A DNA stretch of 64,000 nt. It comes from Candidatus Ozemibacter sibiricus. GTDB taxonomy: Bacteria; Muiribacteriota; Ozemobacteria; Ozemobacterales; Ozemobacteraceae. Positions within the stretch are counted from its first letter, which is position 1. Each line of letters opens with the position of its first letter. The position numbers and the translations under genes were made by a program. The notes beneath the pieces were generated by a model. It did not search any database, was not told where the DNA came from, and was given only the letters and a program-made list of their open reading frames with translations. The stretch covers positions 1 through 64,000 of the forward strand of contig QOQW01000009.1 in assembly GCA_003327425.1 (NCBI GenBank), given 5' to 3'. Of the stretch, positions 35,302-44,507 are shown piece by piece.

Positions 35302-37632
35302 TCAGGCCGCCTGGGGGCCGGTGCCCGTGCGGGTGGCGGGGGCGGCGAAACTTTGCAGGTAGACGATGGCTTTGCGGGCGAGCCGCCGGTCTTCTTCGGT
35401 GGTCGCTTTGCGGGCGAACTCGCGCAGGGCGGGCAGGTAGACGGGGTCTTTCTGGAAGGCCATGGCCAGCATCACTTCCTGCCGGACGGCCGGGGATTGG
35501 TCGTTGAGCATGGTGATCAGCAGGCCGGTCACTTCCTCGCCGCGCATGCGGGCCAGGATGTAGACGCCGCCAGCCCGCAGCCGCTCATCGGGATGGGTGG
35601 GCAGGGTGAGGAAGGCTTCGAGGATGCGGCGGGCGCCGAAGGTCGCCAGGGCGGTGCGGGCTCCCTCGGCGATGGCTGGCACGGTCGACTGGACGAAGGG
35701 ACAGAGGTGGAGGATGGCGCCAGGGCCGCCGTTGGTCTGCAGGCCATGGATGGCGGCCAGGACGACGCGCAGGTCCTCATGGAAGAGGAGGCTGGCCAGC
35801 ACGTCGGTCACGGCGGGGTCGCGGTAATGGCCCAGTTCGCGGGCCAGGAAGGCGAGCCGGGCGGGCTCGGGGCGGGTCATGATGTACTCGCAGAGGTGGG
35901 GAAGATGGTCGGGATTGCGCTGCAGCAGGAGCTGGCGCAGCTCGCCGTCGGTGATGGCCAGCATTTTGAGCTTGCCCACAAGGTCGACTTTGAGGGCTTC
36001 GGGGGAAAGATCGATGGTGACGTCGTCATCGCCGACCAGGAACCCGGCGTCGGTGCCGCCGGGCAGGGGCGAGCGCGCGGCCGGGCGGGGCTCGGGGGCC
36101 GGCTGGAAATCTAGGGGCATGGGCCGGGACAGGGCCTGACGGCAGAGCTTTTCCCAAACGGCGTCGACCTTGGCGTCGGGGGGCAGACGAGGTCGAGGCG
36201 GGGTTTCCATGGTCTCGCTGAGGCGCGCGGCGGTGGCGAGATCCATGTCTTCGAGGGCGGTGGGCGGCGCGGCGGGGGCGGTCGCCGCGGGCCGGGCCGC
36301 CGGCGCCGGCCGGGGTTCGGGTGCCGCATCGGCGGTCGCCGGCGGTTCGTCGTCGGCGAGGGTGGGAGGCGGGGCGGCCGCCCGTTTGGGGGCGGTTTGG
36401 GGAGCGGCCTTGGGGGCAGGCCGGTCGACCGGCTCGTCGGCGGCGGTCGCGGTGGCTGGTGGAGCCGTCGGGGCCGCGGTCTTGGCGGCCGGCGGCTTGC
36501 CCGCCGGTTTCGACGATTCGGCGGCGGGGGCGGCGGCCTGGTCAGAGGTCTTGTCGCCAGCCGTTTGGGCAGTGGACCTGGTCGTGGCCTTGGTCTCGGC
36601 GGCCGCCTTGGGGGCGGGTTTGCTGGCCGGCTTGGGTTTGGTCGGCTCGGCGGGGGCGGTCTCGGCTTTCTTGGTCGGGGCCGGTTTGGCGGCGGGCTTG
36701 GTGGGTTCCGGCGGCGGTTCCGGCGGGGATTCGGCGGTGGCCTGGGTTGCTTCCTGGGGCGGCGCGGCGGTGGAAGGCGGCGGGGCGGCGTCGGGCTTGG
36801 CTTCCCCGCTGCCTGTCGCTTCGCTGAGGGCGGCCAGGGCGGCCAGATCGGCGGTTTGTCGGGCGGCCCTCCGCTTCTGGATGAGCTTGACGCCGCCGAT
36901 CAGCAGACCGGCGAGGCCTGCCACCAAGAACTGCCAGTTCTTTTTGGCCCAGACCGTCCAGTAGGCGGTGGCGGCGTTCTTGTGCGGCTGTTTGGCGGCT
37001 TTGGCCACGCCGAGATGAACCAGGGCCTTGGCCAGATCAGGTTTCTTGCGGTTGGCCAGCGCCAGGCCCAGCGCATAGTTCCCCAGCGGATGCCTGCCGT
37101 CCTGGTTGACCAGGGCCTGGGCCTTGGCTTCGATCTCGGGCCAATTGGGATTGGCGGCTTCGATCAGGGGTTCGAGCACCGCCACCAGGGCTTGCACATA
37201 CATGTCGCGCAGCTCGGGGGCGTCGCCGAACACCTCCTGTTTGGCTTCCAGCAAGGTGATGACTTCGGCGGGCTGGCCGGCCTCGAGCAGTTCGGTGGCT
37301 TTGTCGGTGAGGGCTTTGATCTCTTCCGGCGAGGGAGGTTTCGGTTCTTCCTCGCCGCCAGCTCCTTCTTCCCCGGCGGCGGGGGCCTCGCCCTCGGCTG
37401 GCGCCTCCCCCTCGCCGGGAGGGGCGTCAGGCTTCTTTTCGGCGGCGTCGGCGGCGGCATCCTCCTTGGCGGGGGTCTCTTCGGCCAGGAGCAGGCGGCC
37501 GGTGGTCTGGAACACCAGAGCGACGACGAGGACGAACAGCAGCCCGGCCAGGGTTCCAGAAGGGAACCCGGGCAGCCGTCGCGCGGCCCTGCGCAAGAAG
37601 GCCCTGACCCTATTTCCCCTTCTTCGGACCAT
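35302..37632 (-). CDS. Membrane-anchored Ala/Pro-rich protein with TPR-like N-part and HEAT repeats
   Basis: 776 residues. A TM helix near residue 30 (LAGLLFVLVVALVF) is followed by an acidic, low-complexity Ala/Glu/Pro region, a TPR-like segment (AEVITLLEAKQEVFG), and a second TM (NWQFLVAGLAGLLIGGVKLI) around residue 240. A 270-residue Ala/Pro/Thr/Lys-rich linker comes next, then helical HEAT-like repeats to the end (AVTDVLASLLFHEDLRVVLA, PAVRQEVMLAMAF). It is likely a scaffold spanning the inner membrane, with repeats on one side. The start overlaps the end of the upstream lipoprotein gene by 23 bp, so the two are coupled. Function unknown. Confidence 0.65.
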   Translation of the reverse strand: MVRRRGNRVRAFLRRAARRLPGFPSGTLAGLLFVLVVALVFQTTGRLLLAEETPAKEDAAADAAEKKPDAPPGEGEAPAEGEAPAAGEEGAGGEEEPKPPSPEEIKALTDKATELLEAGQPAEVITLLEAKQEVFGDAPELRDMYVQALVAVLEPLIEAANPNWPEIEAKAQALVNQDGRHPLGNYALGLALANRKKPDLAKALVHLGVAKAAKQPHKNAATAYWTVWAKKNWQFLVAGLAGLLIGGVKLIQKRRAARQTADLAALAALSEATGSGEAKPDAAPPPSTAAPPQEATQATAESPPEPPPEPTKPAAKPAPTKKAETAPAEPTKPKPASKPAPKAAAETKATTRSTAQTAGDKTSDQAAAPAAESSKPAGKPPAAKTAAPTAPPATATAADEPVDRPAPKAAPQTAPKRAAAPPPTLADDEPPATADAAPEPRPAPAARPAATAPAAPPTALEDMDLATAARLSETMETPPRPRLPPDAKVDAVWEKLCRQALSRPMPLDFQPAPEPRPAARSPLPGGTDAGFLVGDDDVTIDLSPEALKVDLVGKLKMLAITDGELRQLLLQRNPDHLPHLCEYIMTRPEPARLAFLARELGHYRDPAVTDVLASLLFHEDLRVVLAAIHGLQTNGGPGAILHLCPFVQSTVPAIAEGARTALATFGARRILEAFLTLPTHPDERLRAGGVYILARMRGEEVTGLLITMLNDQSPAVRQEVMLAMAFQKDPVYLPALREFARKATTEEDRRLARKAIVYLQSFAAPATRTGTGPQAA

Positions 37633-37909
37633 GGATCACCAGCCGGAGCAGCTCCATTTCGGCTTTGATGCGTTCGTGCGTGTCGGTCAGACGGTCAGGC
37701 AGTTGGTCGATGCGTCGGCGGCGGCCCTCCCAGGGGTAGCGGTCGGAGAGATACTGCTGGGCTTCGGCCGCCTTTTTGGCCTTGATCTTCTCGGCCAGCT
37801 CCAGGGCTTCTTTTTCATAGAGCAGGGGCGGATTGGCCGGGGGACGCCGACAGCCCGCCGAGCTGACAGCGAGCAGCAGCGCCAGCAGCAGCAACCAGGG
37901 GCGTTTCAT
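37610..37909 (-). CDS. Small lipoprotein
   Basis: 99 residues from 37909; the frame is open further upstream but the signal peptide starts here. MKRPWLLLLALLLAVSSAGC is a clear lipoprotein signal with Cys20, followed by RRPPANPP and a charged helix (EALELAEKIKAKKAAEAQQY). It ends in KKGK. Upstream of and overlapping the HEAT-repeat membrane protein gene, it may be its partner. Family not recognised. Confidence 0.65.
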   Translation of the reverse strand: MKRPWLLLLALLLAVSSAGCRRPPANPPLLYEKEALELAEKIKAKKAAEAQQYLSDRYPWEGRRRRIDQLPDRLTDTHERIKAEMELLRLVIHGPKKGK

Positions 37910-38093
37910 CCGAGGGTCTCCAGGGGGCGGTGGGTCATGCCATCCTCCCGCATCGAGGGACATCGGGACCGGTCATCGCCGGTCCAGGCCATCAGGGTAT
38001 TCGGCTGAAACCTCGGTTTCCTTTAGAATCAGGAGCAGAGAGAGGGGGGGGAATTTCCAGCGTTTCGCCCGGTTGGCCATGCTTGGGGAAGGG

Positions 38094-39071
38094 CTACCGG
38101 CTGGGCGGCCGACTGGTCGGGGCCGACCCCGAGGAGGGCGCTGGCGCTGCTGCCGATCCTGGTTCCGGGGGTTTGCGGGGGGTGATCGTCAGCTCGCTCT
38201 TGGCCATGACGACACGGGAGTAGGGGGGCACCGACTCGGTCAGCCAGACGTTGCCGCCGATGACCGACCCGCGGCCGATCACGGTGTTCCCGCCCAGAAT
38301 GGTGGCGCCGGCGTAGATGACGACCTCGGCCTCGATGGTGGGGTGCCGCTTGGCGCGTCGGATAACGTTGCCCTGGGCATCGCGGGGGAAGTTGAGGGCG
38401 CCCAGGGTCACGCCCTGGTAGAGGGTGACGTTGCAACCGATGTCCGTGGTCTCGCCGATGACGACGCCGGTGCCGTGGTCGATGAAGAAGCCTGGTCCGA
38501 TGCGGGCGCCGGGGTGGATGTCGATGCCGGTCCGGGAGTGGGCATACTCGGTCATGATGCGCGGGATGAGGGCCAGGCCCTGCTCGACCAGCAGGTGCGC
38601 GACGCGATAGATGGTGATCGCCTCCAGGCCGGGGTAGCTGAAGATGATCTCATCGAAGCTGGTGGCGGCCGGGTCGTTGCGGAAGGCCGCCTTGACGTCG
38701 AGATCGAGGATCTCGCGCAGGGCGGGCAGGCCGGCCAGCAGATTCTGGGCGACCATGCCGGCATAATCGTGGCAGTGCTTGCAGGAGGGATTGGGATACC
38801 GGCAGGTGTGGAGAGATTCGCGCAGCACCTGGGTGCGCAGCCGCTCGAAGACGTGGGCCACCCGGTAGCCGATCTGTTCCTCGATGGCATCGAACGACAG
38901 GCCGGGCTCGCCGAAATAGCCGGGAAACAGCAGGAACTGCACGTCGGCCAGGATGCGGTAGATCTCCTGCTTGTCGGGCAGCGGACTGCTGTCGAAATGC
39001 TGGACCTTGTCGGGTTGGTCCTGGAAGGTCTTCAACAGATCGGCGGTCAACTGGCGCAGCAGCTTGTTCAT
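38094..39071 (-). CDS. cysE: Serine O-acetyltransferase
   Basis: 325 residues, longer than the 270 of E. coli CysE because of a longer N-terminal helical domain. The left-handed beta-helix hexapeptide region is unmistakable: GIDIHPGARIGPGFFIDHGTGVVIGETTDIG, then GVTLGAL and AEVVIYAGATILGGNTVIG. The catalytic His-Asp context (IDHGTG) is intact. It acetylates serine to O-acetylserine, the first step of cysteine synthesis. A cysteine group CRYPNPSCKHCHDY around residues 90-103 is unusual for enterobacterial enzymes and could bind metal or sense redox. GAGGAG precedes the start. It lies 167 bp after the activase gene on the same strand. Confidence 0.9.
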   Translation of the reverse strand: MNKLLRQLTADLLKTFQDQPDKVQHFDSSPLPDKQEIYRILADVQFLLFPGYFGEPGLSFDAIEEQIGYRVAHVFERLRTQVLRESLHTCRYPNPSCKHCHDYAGMVAQNLLAGLPALREILDLDVKAAFRNDPAATSFDEIIFSYPGLEAITIYRVAHLLVEQGLALIPRIMTEYAHSRTGIDIHPGARIGPGFFIDHGTGVVIGETTDIGCNVTLYQGVTLGALNFPRDAQGNVIRRAKRHPTIEAEVVIYAGATILGGNTVIGRGSVIGGNVWLTESVPPYSRVVMAKSELTITPRKPPEPGSAAAPAPSSGSAPTSRPPSR

Positions 39072-39238
39072 GGACCGAGTCTCCTCTCTTGCTCATTCCG
39101 CTCTGAGGTCCGGGCTGGCGAAAGGGCGGCGGGAAGAGCGGCGCCGCGCGCACGGCGCGGCACCGCCGGGCTTGGTTCTTCCTGCCATTTTGTCATCCTG
39201 CCTTGGCTGGGGAGCCTTCCACCCGCTGGAGGTGGCTG

Positions 39239-42200
39239 TCACCACCCCTGCCGGGCGGCCGCTTCCCGGTTCTGGCGGGCCTGGAAGACGAAGGTGGCCA
39301 GATTGGTCTCGCGGTTGGGCAGGATGGTGCCGTCGTAGATCATGTCGACATACGGGATCTTCTGGCGCAGGGCGACCTTCAGGATCGAGCTGGCGATGGT
39401 GCTGGGCATGCAGGTGAAGGGCATCGCGTTGACCACCCCGTTGAACCCGTCGCGGGCGAACGAGAGGGCGCCGCCGATCGACAGGATGGCCTCGCCGTTG
39501 ATGTGGTTCGAGAACAGACCCTCGACCTCGTGCAGCAGATGGGCGGTTTCGTGGTCGAACCGCCCGCGCAGCAGGTCGCGGAAGGGGAAGCCGAGGATGC
39601 CCGCCACGGCGCGCTGGTACCGACCGGTCAGCCACTCGCGAGCCACCTGGCCGTAGGTGCGCAGGCCGGGGTGCTGGCGGGCGGCGGCGACGGCCTCGGA
39701 GATGCTGGTATGGGTGGTGTAGTCGATCCATTCCGCGATCGAGCTGGTGTAGGTCTCGCAGCCCATCTGCTCGAGGGTGCGCACCAGGTGCTGGTTGCTC
39801 TCCTTGTGGGTGCGGACGTAGATCTCGCCGACGATGCCGATCAGCGGGCGGGCCTCGCGGCGACGCTCGATGGCGGCGAAGGCTGCGGCGGCACGCCGGG
39901 CCGCTTTGAGCAGGCGCAGCCCGCCGCCTCGCCGGATCGCCTCGATGCCATCCTGCATCGCCTGCGCGAAGACGCGGTCGGTAGTGCCTGGCGTCGTTTC
40001 GTAGGGGCGCACGCGCCACAGGGCCTTCTCCATCAGGTCGGCATAGACGATGGCTTCCCAGCCGAGCTTGCGGAAGGTGTCGGCCTGTTCATCGTCGAAG
40101 AAGCCATTGCAGCGGTAGGCGTCTTCCGAGCTGGGGGAGATGATGGGAACGGCGCCCAGCCCGTAGCGGTCGAGCAGCAGCCGATGGAGCCGGTTGTACT
40201 GGCCGAACCGGCACGGTCCTTCCGTCTCGGGCATGAAGAAGGCGATCTCGTTCTCGACATCGACCTTGTCGGCATGCAGTTGGTTGAGCAGGTTGAACAT
40301 GTCGCCGGTGGTGACCGTGCACGGATAGCATTCCTTGCCTGAGGTGTGGCGCTTGCCGAACTCGATGCCGGCTTTGGTGTAGGTCTCCATGACGCGAGCC
40401 TTGCAGCCGACGCCTTCGAAGGCCGCGGCCAGGGCGGCCGAGCCTTCCGACATCTTGGGGAGGTAGATGGTGCGTCCGCGCAGGGGGGCGGTCGCTTTGC
40501 GCGGCTGGATGTGGACATCCTTGCCCAGGACCTTGACCTGCCGCTGGTTCTTGATGACATCGAGGAACGCCAGCAAGCGGGTCTCGACGCCGGCGCCCGC
40601 CGAGTGCTCGTCGAGTTCGAGTTCGAGGTAGGGGCGACCGGTGCGGGCCATCTCGTGGTTGAAGAAATGCAGGATGAACGAATCGGGGCCGCACGAGAAG
40701 CTGGTCAGGTAGAGCCCGAACAGTCGGGGATCATGGTTGATCAGGCGGGCGGCGCGCAGGATCTTGCCGCCGAAGCCCCAGTACATGTTCGGATAGTCGT
40801 CCTCGATGCGGTATTGGTCGATGTCGAGGAACTCCTGCGGGATGGCCATGATGCCGAGGCGGCTGAAGGTGGCGAACAGGTTGAGGTTGGTGCGGGAATC
40901 GTAGGCGCTGTAGGGCCGGCCGACGACGACGATGGCGCGCTGGTCGCCGAGCTTCTCGAGGAAGGCGGCGCCGATGCGCTTGAGTTCCCGATCGAAGGCG
41001 GTGAGGGCGGCTTCGGCCTTCTGCCAGGCGGCGTCGAAGCGGGCGGCCTCGAACGGCAGCCCGAGACGGACGAACTCCTCGCGGAAGGACTCGCGCAGCC
41101 GCTCTGGGCCTTCCTTCAGGTAGATGGCGGGCATGATGATCTGGCGGTCGTCGAGCCGGAGGGCGGCCTTGACCATGTAGGTGTTGGCCTCGAGGTAGGG
41201 GCAGTAGTAGCCCTTCTTGCCGGCCGCGGCGTGCATCTCGATCATCATGGGCAGGAACAGGTAATCGCACTGCCCGATCAGCTGCCGCGTGTGGCCGTGC
41301 GAGATCTTGACCGGGAAGCAGGCTTCGCAGGTCATGGCCTCGATGCCATCGTCGACGATGCGGTGGTCGGTCTCGGGGGTGATGACCACGTCGTAGCCGA
41401 GGTCGTGCCACAGATGGACCCAGGCCAGCCCGAGCTGGAAGAAGCTCAACGAGCGCGGAATGCCGATCACCGGCCGCCGCGCGGCCCCGGCCCCGGGCGC
41501 TGCCGGCCCGGCTGTAGCAGGATCAGAGGCTGAAGCCGTGGCCGAGGCGTCCTGGCCGAGGACCCGGTATTTGCCAGCCATGGCCTTGAAATACAGATTC
41601 TGCCGGATCTTGTTGAAATCGGGCGCCCGCACCGCGGCCTGGGCCCGCGACTCGTACAAGCCGCACTCGCCGCCGTAGATGGCCTCGTCCTGGCCGATGC
41701 GATAGACCTGGAGCTTGCACTGGTTGTGGCAGGTCGGGTTGCGCTGGCAGATCTCCTCGATATGGGAGAACGGCGCCTCGACCACGTTCCAGTCGCGGAA
41801 CCGGCTGGCGAAGGCCTTCCCCGCGCGCCGGGCCGCCTCGCGCTCGTCGCGAGCGTGCAGGGCGGCGCCGATGGCGCCCATCACCTCGCGGTGCGGCAGG
41901 GTGATGATGGGGCGGCCGGTCACCATCTCGAAGGCGGCGACCACCGATTTGTTCAACGATGGCCCGCCCTGGAAGCTGATCACCTCGCCGATGCGCCCGT
42001 CCTGGACGACCCGGTTGAGGTAATTGTGGACCACCGCCTGGGCCAGGCCCGCCAGCAGATCCTCGCGGGCGCCTCCCATCTGCAGGTAGGACATCAGGTC
42101 GGACTCCATGTAGACGGTGCAGCGCTCGGTCAGCTTGTAGGGGGCTTTGGCGGCCAACGCCAGCGTTTCATACTCGTTGGCGATGTCGATGCCCAGTTTG

Positions 42201-43618
42201 TGGGCGGTCTCCTCGAGGAAGCTGCCGGTGCCGGCGGCGCACACCTTGTTCATGCGGAAATCGACCACGAACCCGTCGGCCAGGGCGGTGTACTTGGCGT
42301 CCTGGCCGCCCAGCTCGAAGATGGTGTCGACATCGGGGCGGAAGAAGGTGGTGCCGCGCGCGTGCGCCGTCACCTCGTTGACCACGTCGTCGGCGCCGAC
42401 GAACAGGTTGGCGACTTCGCGGCCGGAGCCGGTGGTGCCGATGGCCAGCACGCGCAGGCGGCCGGTATCGACGGTGGCCATGGCATGGCGCAGGGCCTTC
42501 TTGATGGCGACGACCGGCTGCCCTTCGGTCGGGATGTAGCGCTTGTACAGCACCCGCCCGGTCGGATCGATCAGCACCAGCTTGGTGGTGGTCGACCCGA
42601 TGTCGAACCCCATGTAGACCTCGACGGGGTCGGTGCCGGGGGGAAGCCCGAGGGCCTCGCCGCAGGGGGTGAACGGCGCCTTCTGCAGGCAGAGCGGCGG
42701 GGTGGTGACGGCGGCGAAGGCGGCCGAACCGCGCAGGGCCTCGATCTCGGCGGCGCGCACCGCTCGGCCCTGCTGAGCTGCCTGGGCGGCCAGGCAGGCC
42801 CCGAACGCCCCGATGGACGTGTGATGCGGCGGGACGACGATCGGCATCTCGAGGATGGTCTCGAAGGCCTTCCGCGCCAGGACGTTGGTGGCATAGCCGC
42901 CGATGAAGGCGATGGGCGGTTGCAGGTGCCGGTTGGTGATCAGGGTCGATTTGAAGTTCTTGGCGACGCCCTCGTGCAGTCCGGCGATGATGTGACGGAT
43001 GGCGATCCCCTTGTTCTGCAGGTGGATCATGTCGGATTTGGTGAAGACCGTGCAGCGGCAGGCGACGTTGGCCGGTTGATCGGACTTCAGCCCCTCTTCG
43101 ATGAAACGGGCCAGGATCGCTTCGATGCGAGCCTGCGGGTCGGCCAGCTGGGCGAACTGCGGCAGGTCGGCGTAGACCCGTTCCGCCTGCTGGTCGATGA
43201 AGCTGCCGGTGCCGGCGGCACAGGCCTCGTTCAGCTTGAAATCCTCGAGCAGGAAGCCGTCGCGGCTGGGTTCGACGACCAGCAGGGTCGAATCGTGCCC
43301 GCCGATCGAGATGACGGTGCGAGCCTCGGGGAACAGGCGATACAGGCCGCGGGTCTGCGCCGTGGTCTCGATCTCGAAGAAGGTGCCGGTGGCTTCGGCC
43401 ATGGCCTTGCCATGGGTGCCGGTGAAGACGACGCGCTCGATGGCGTCGGCGCCATAGCGAGTCTCGATCTCGCGCAGCAGTCGGGCGCACAGCTCGACGG
43501 TCTGGCCGAAATGGCGACGATAGGGCAGTTCCTCGAGGAACTCGCCGGTCGGGGAACAGATGGCGGTGTTGATGCTGACGGATCCGATGTCGAATCCGAT
43601 GGTCAGTCGGGGGTGTGC
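39239..43618 (-). CDS. Double-ASKHA acyl-CoA dehydratase activase (BadF/BcrA/HgdC-type) with DUF2229
   Basis: 1459 residues from 43618, where AGGAGG lies 5 nt upstream. Two tandem BadF/BadG/BcrA/BcrD ATPase domains are visible. The first has TIGFDIGSVSINTAI, SIGGHDSTLLVV and NEACAAGTGSFIDQQA; the second has YMGFDIGSTTTKLVLID, ELGGQDAKY and NKVCAAGTGSFLEETA. The Cys of each AGTG-flanked motif is a likely ligand of the bridging 4Fe-4S cluster. A Cys-rich segment (CQRNPTCHNQCKLQV) and DUF2229-type domains follow (PRSLSFFQLGLAWVHLWHDL, CEACFPVKISHGH). Known activators inject an electron into 2-hydroxyacyl-CoA dehydratases using ATP; this large fused type (YjiL-like) has no proven substrate. No dehydratase subunits are adjacent. 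It has its own promoter. Confidence 0.85.
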   Translation of the reverse strand, partial: AHPRLTIGFDIGSVSINTAICSPTGEFLEELPYRRHFGQTVELCARLLREIETRYGADAIERVVFTGTHGKAMAEATGTFFEIETTAQTRGLYRLFPEARTVISIGGHDSTLLVVEPSRDGFLLEDFKLNEACAAGTGSFIDQQAERVYADLPQFAQLADPQARIEAILARFIEEGLKSDQPANVACRCTVFTKSDMIHLQNKGIAIRHIIAGLHEGVAKNFKSTLITNRHLQPPIAFIGGYATNVLARKAFETILEMPIVVPPHHTSIGAFGACLAAQAAQQGRAVRAAEIEALRGSAAFAAVTTPPLCLQKAPFTPCGEALGLPPGTDPVEVYMGFDIGSTTTKLVLIDPTGRVLYKRYIPTEGQPVVAIKKALRHAMATVDTGRLRVLAIGTTGSGREVANLFVGADDVVNEVTAHARGTTFFRPDVDTIFELGGQDAKYTALADGFVVDFRMNKVCAAGTGSFLEETAHKLGIDIANEYETLALAAKAPYKLTERCTVYMESDLMSYLQMGGAREDLLAGLAQAVVHNYLNRVVQDGRIGEVISFQGGPSLNKSVVAAFEMVTGRPIITLPHREVMGAIGAALHARDEREAARRAGKAFASRFRDWNVVEAPFSHIEEICQRNPTCHNQCKLQVYRIGQDEAIYGGECGLYESRAQAAVRAPDFNKIRQNLYFKAMAGKYRVLGQDASATASASDPATAGPAAPGAGAARRPVIGIPRSLSFFQLGLAWVHLWHDLGYDVVITPETDHRIVDDGIEAMTCEACFPVKISHGHTRQLIGQCDYLFLPMMIEMHAAAGKKGYYCPYLEANTYMVKAALRLDDRQIIMPAIYLKEGPERLRESFREEFVRLGLPFEAARFDAAWQKAEAALTAFDRELKRIGAAFLEKLGDQRAIVVVGRPYSAYDSRTNLNLFATFSRLGIMAIPQEFLDIDQYRIEDDYPNMYWGFGGKILRAARLINHDPRLFGLYLTSFSCGPDSFILHFFNHEMARTGRPYLELELDEHSAGAGVETRLLAFLDVIKNQRQVKVLGKDVHIQPRKATAPLRGRTIYLPKMSEGSAALAAAFEGVGCKARVMETYTKAGIEFGKRHTSGKECYPCTVTTGDMFNLLNQLHADKVDVENEIAFFMPETEGPCRFGQYNRLHRLLLDRYGLGAVPIISPSSEDAYRCNGFFDDEQADTFRKLGWEAIVYADLMEKALWRVRPYETTPGTTDRVFAQAMQDGIEAIRRGGGLRLLKAARRAAAAFAAIERRREARPLIGIVGEIYVRTHKESNQHLVRTLEQMGCETYTSSIAEWIDYTTHTSISEAVAAARQHPGLRTYGQVAREWLTGRYQRAVAGILGFPFRDLLRGRFDHETAHLLHEVEGLFSNHINGEAILSIGGALSFARDGFNGVVNAMPFTCMPSTIASSILKVALRQKIPYVDMIYDGTILPNRETNLATFVFQARQNREAAARQGW

Positions 43619-43653
43619 CATGGAAGCCTCCTGGTAAAGCTCGGGGAAGGGCC

Positions 43654-43682
43654 ATTCTACCATGAAGAGAGCGGCGAGGCAA
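43654..43682 (-). promoter_or_regulatory. Promoter of the activase gene
   Basis: On the minus strand, TTGCCT (43677-43682), a 17-nt spacer and TAGAAT (43654-43659) lie 36 nt before the start. Confidence 0.6.
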
Positions 43683-43925
43683 CTTGGGGATGGCCTGAAA
43701 TGAGCATGGAGAGCGGGGCGACGCGGAATCTGGGGGCTGGCGTCCGATCGCTGCCCGCGTGGGTTGCCGTCCGGCCCGGGCCCGTGAACGAGCGAGGGGT
43801 TGACCTGGAGCCGCGGCCCGTGTAGGGTAAGACCGCCGAACCGGCCATCGGTCGTGCCCGCGTTCCGCTCTTCTCGGCTCCGGTCGTCAGGGGCGCGGCG
43901 CCATCATTTCATCGGAGGTCCAGGT

Positions 43926-44360
43926 ATGCCCCTGCAGGTCCATCATCGGAATCCTCGGCTCGAACGCTGGGAGGAACGGCTGCTGCAGATGTTCGAACGG
44001 ATCGATGGCATCCTCGAGGAACGCTATGCCGGGCGCTTCCGGTTGAAGCCGTCGCGACCGCCGCACGGGGCCGGGGTGACCCGCGATGCCGACGGTCTGT
44101 TCGACCTCGGCGTATCCTTTTCGGCCGGCATCACCTCCGAACACGGACCGGGCTATGTCTTCCAGATCCGGATCGCGACCGGCGATCCGGTGCCGGAAGA
44201 GGTGCGCCAGCAGATCGAAGACGAGGTGGTGGCGCTGTTGAACCAGGAGATGCCCCGCTATTTTCCCGGGCTGAACCTGCGCCTGGCCAAGGAAGGCCAC
44301 GCCTTCCGGATCTACGGCGACCTCTCGCTGGATACCGACCTGCCGCCCGACCTGGCCTGA
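43926..44360 (+). CDS. Unrecognised 144-residue cytoplasmic protein
   Basis: The start at 43926 has GGAGG 7 nt upstream; the open frame to 43800 lacks coding signs. The protein has an N-terminal helical part (RWEERLLQMFERIDGILEER), a basic middle (GRFRLKPSRPPHGAG) and a beta-rich C-part (FDLGVSFSAGITSEHGPGYV, FQIRIATG, LRLAKEGHAFRIYGDLSL). No signal peptide or TM. It is a single gene, divergent from the activase and convergent with the beta-propeller gene. I do not recognise the family. Confidence 0.65.
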   Translation: MPLQVHHRNPRLERWEERLLQMFERIDGILEERYAGRFRLKPSRPPHGAGVTRDADGLFDLGVSFSAGITSEHGPGYVFQIRIATGDPVPEEVRQQIEDEVVALLNQEMPRYFPGLNLRLAKEGHAFRIYGDLSLDTDLPPDLA

Positions 44361-44507
44361 TCGGCTGGGCGCCGCGCGCGCCCCCCCTGCTCGCTTCCGG
44401 GCGACCGCCCGCCGGCGCTCGGTGCCCGCCCCCGGCGGTGAACCTTCCGGGCGGGCGCGTGAACCTGACCGGAACCCAGGGTGCCCGCGTGGCGAAGCCG
44501 GTGGCGG

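Noticed and set aside
36170-37668. Gly/Ala-rich plus-strand frames
   Set aside because: They mirror the Ala/Pro-rich HEAT-repeat membrane protein on the other strand.
41726-43825. Plus-strand open frame of 699 codons
   Set aside because: Antisense to the activase gene; composition is typical of a shadow frame.
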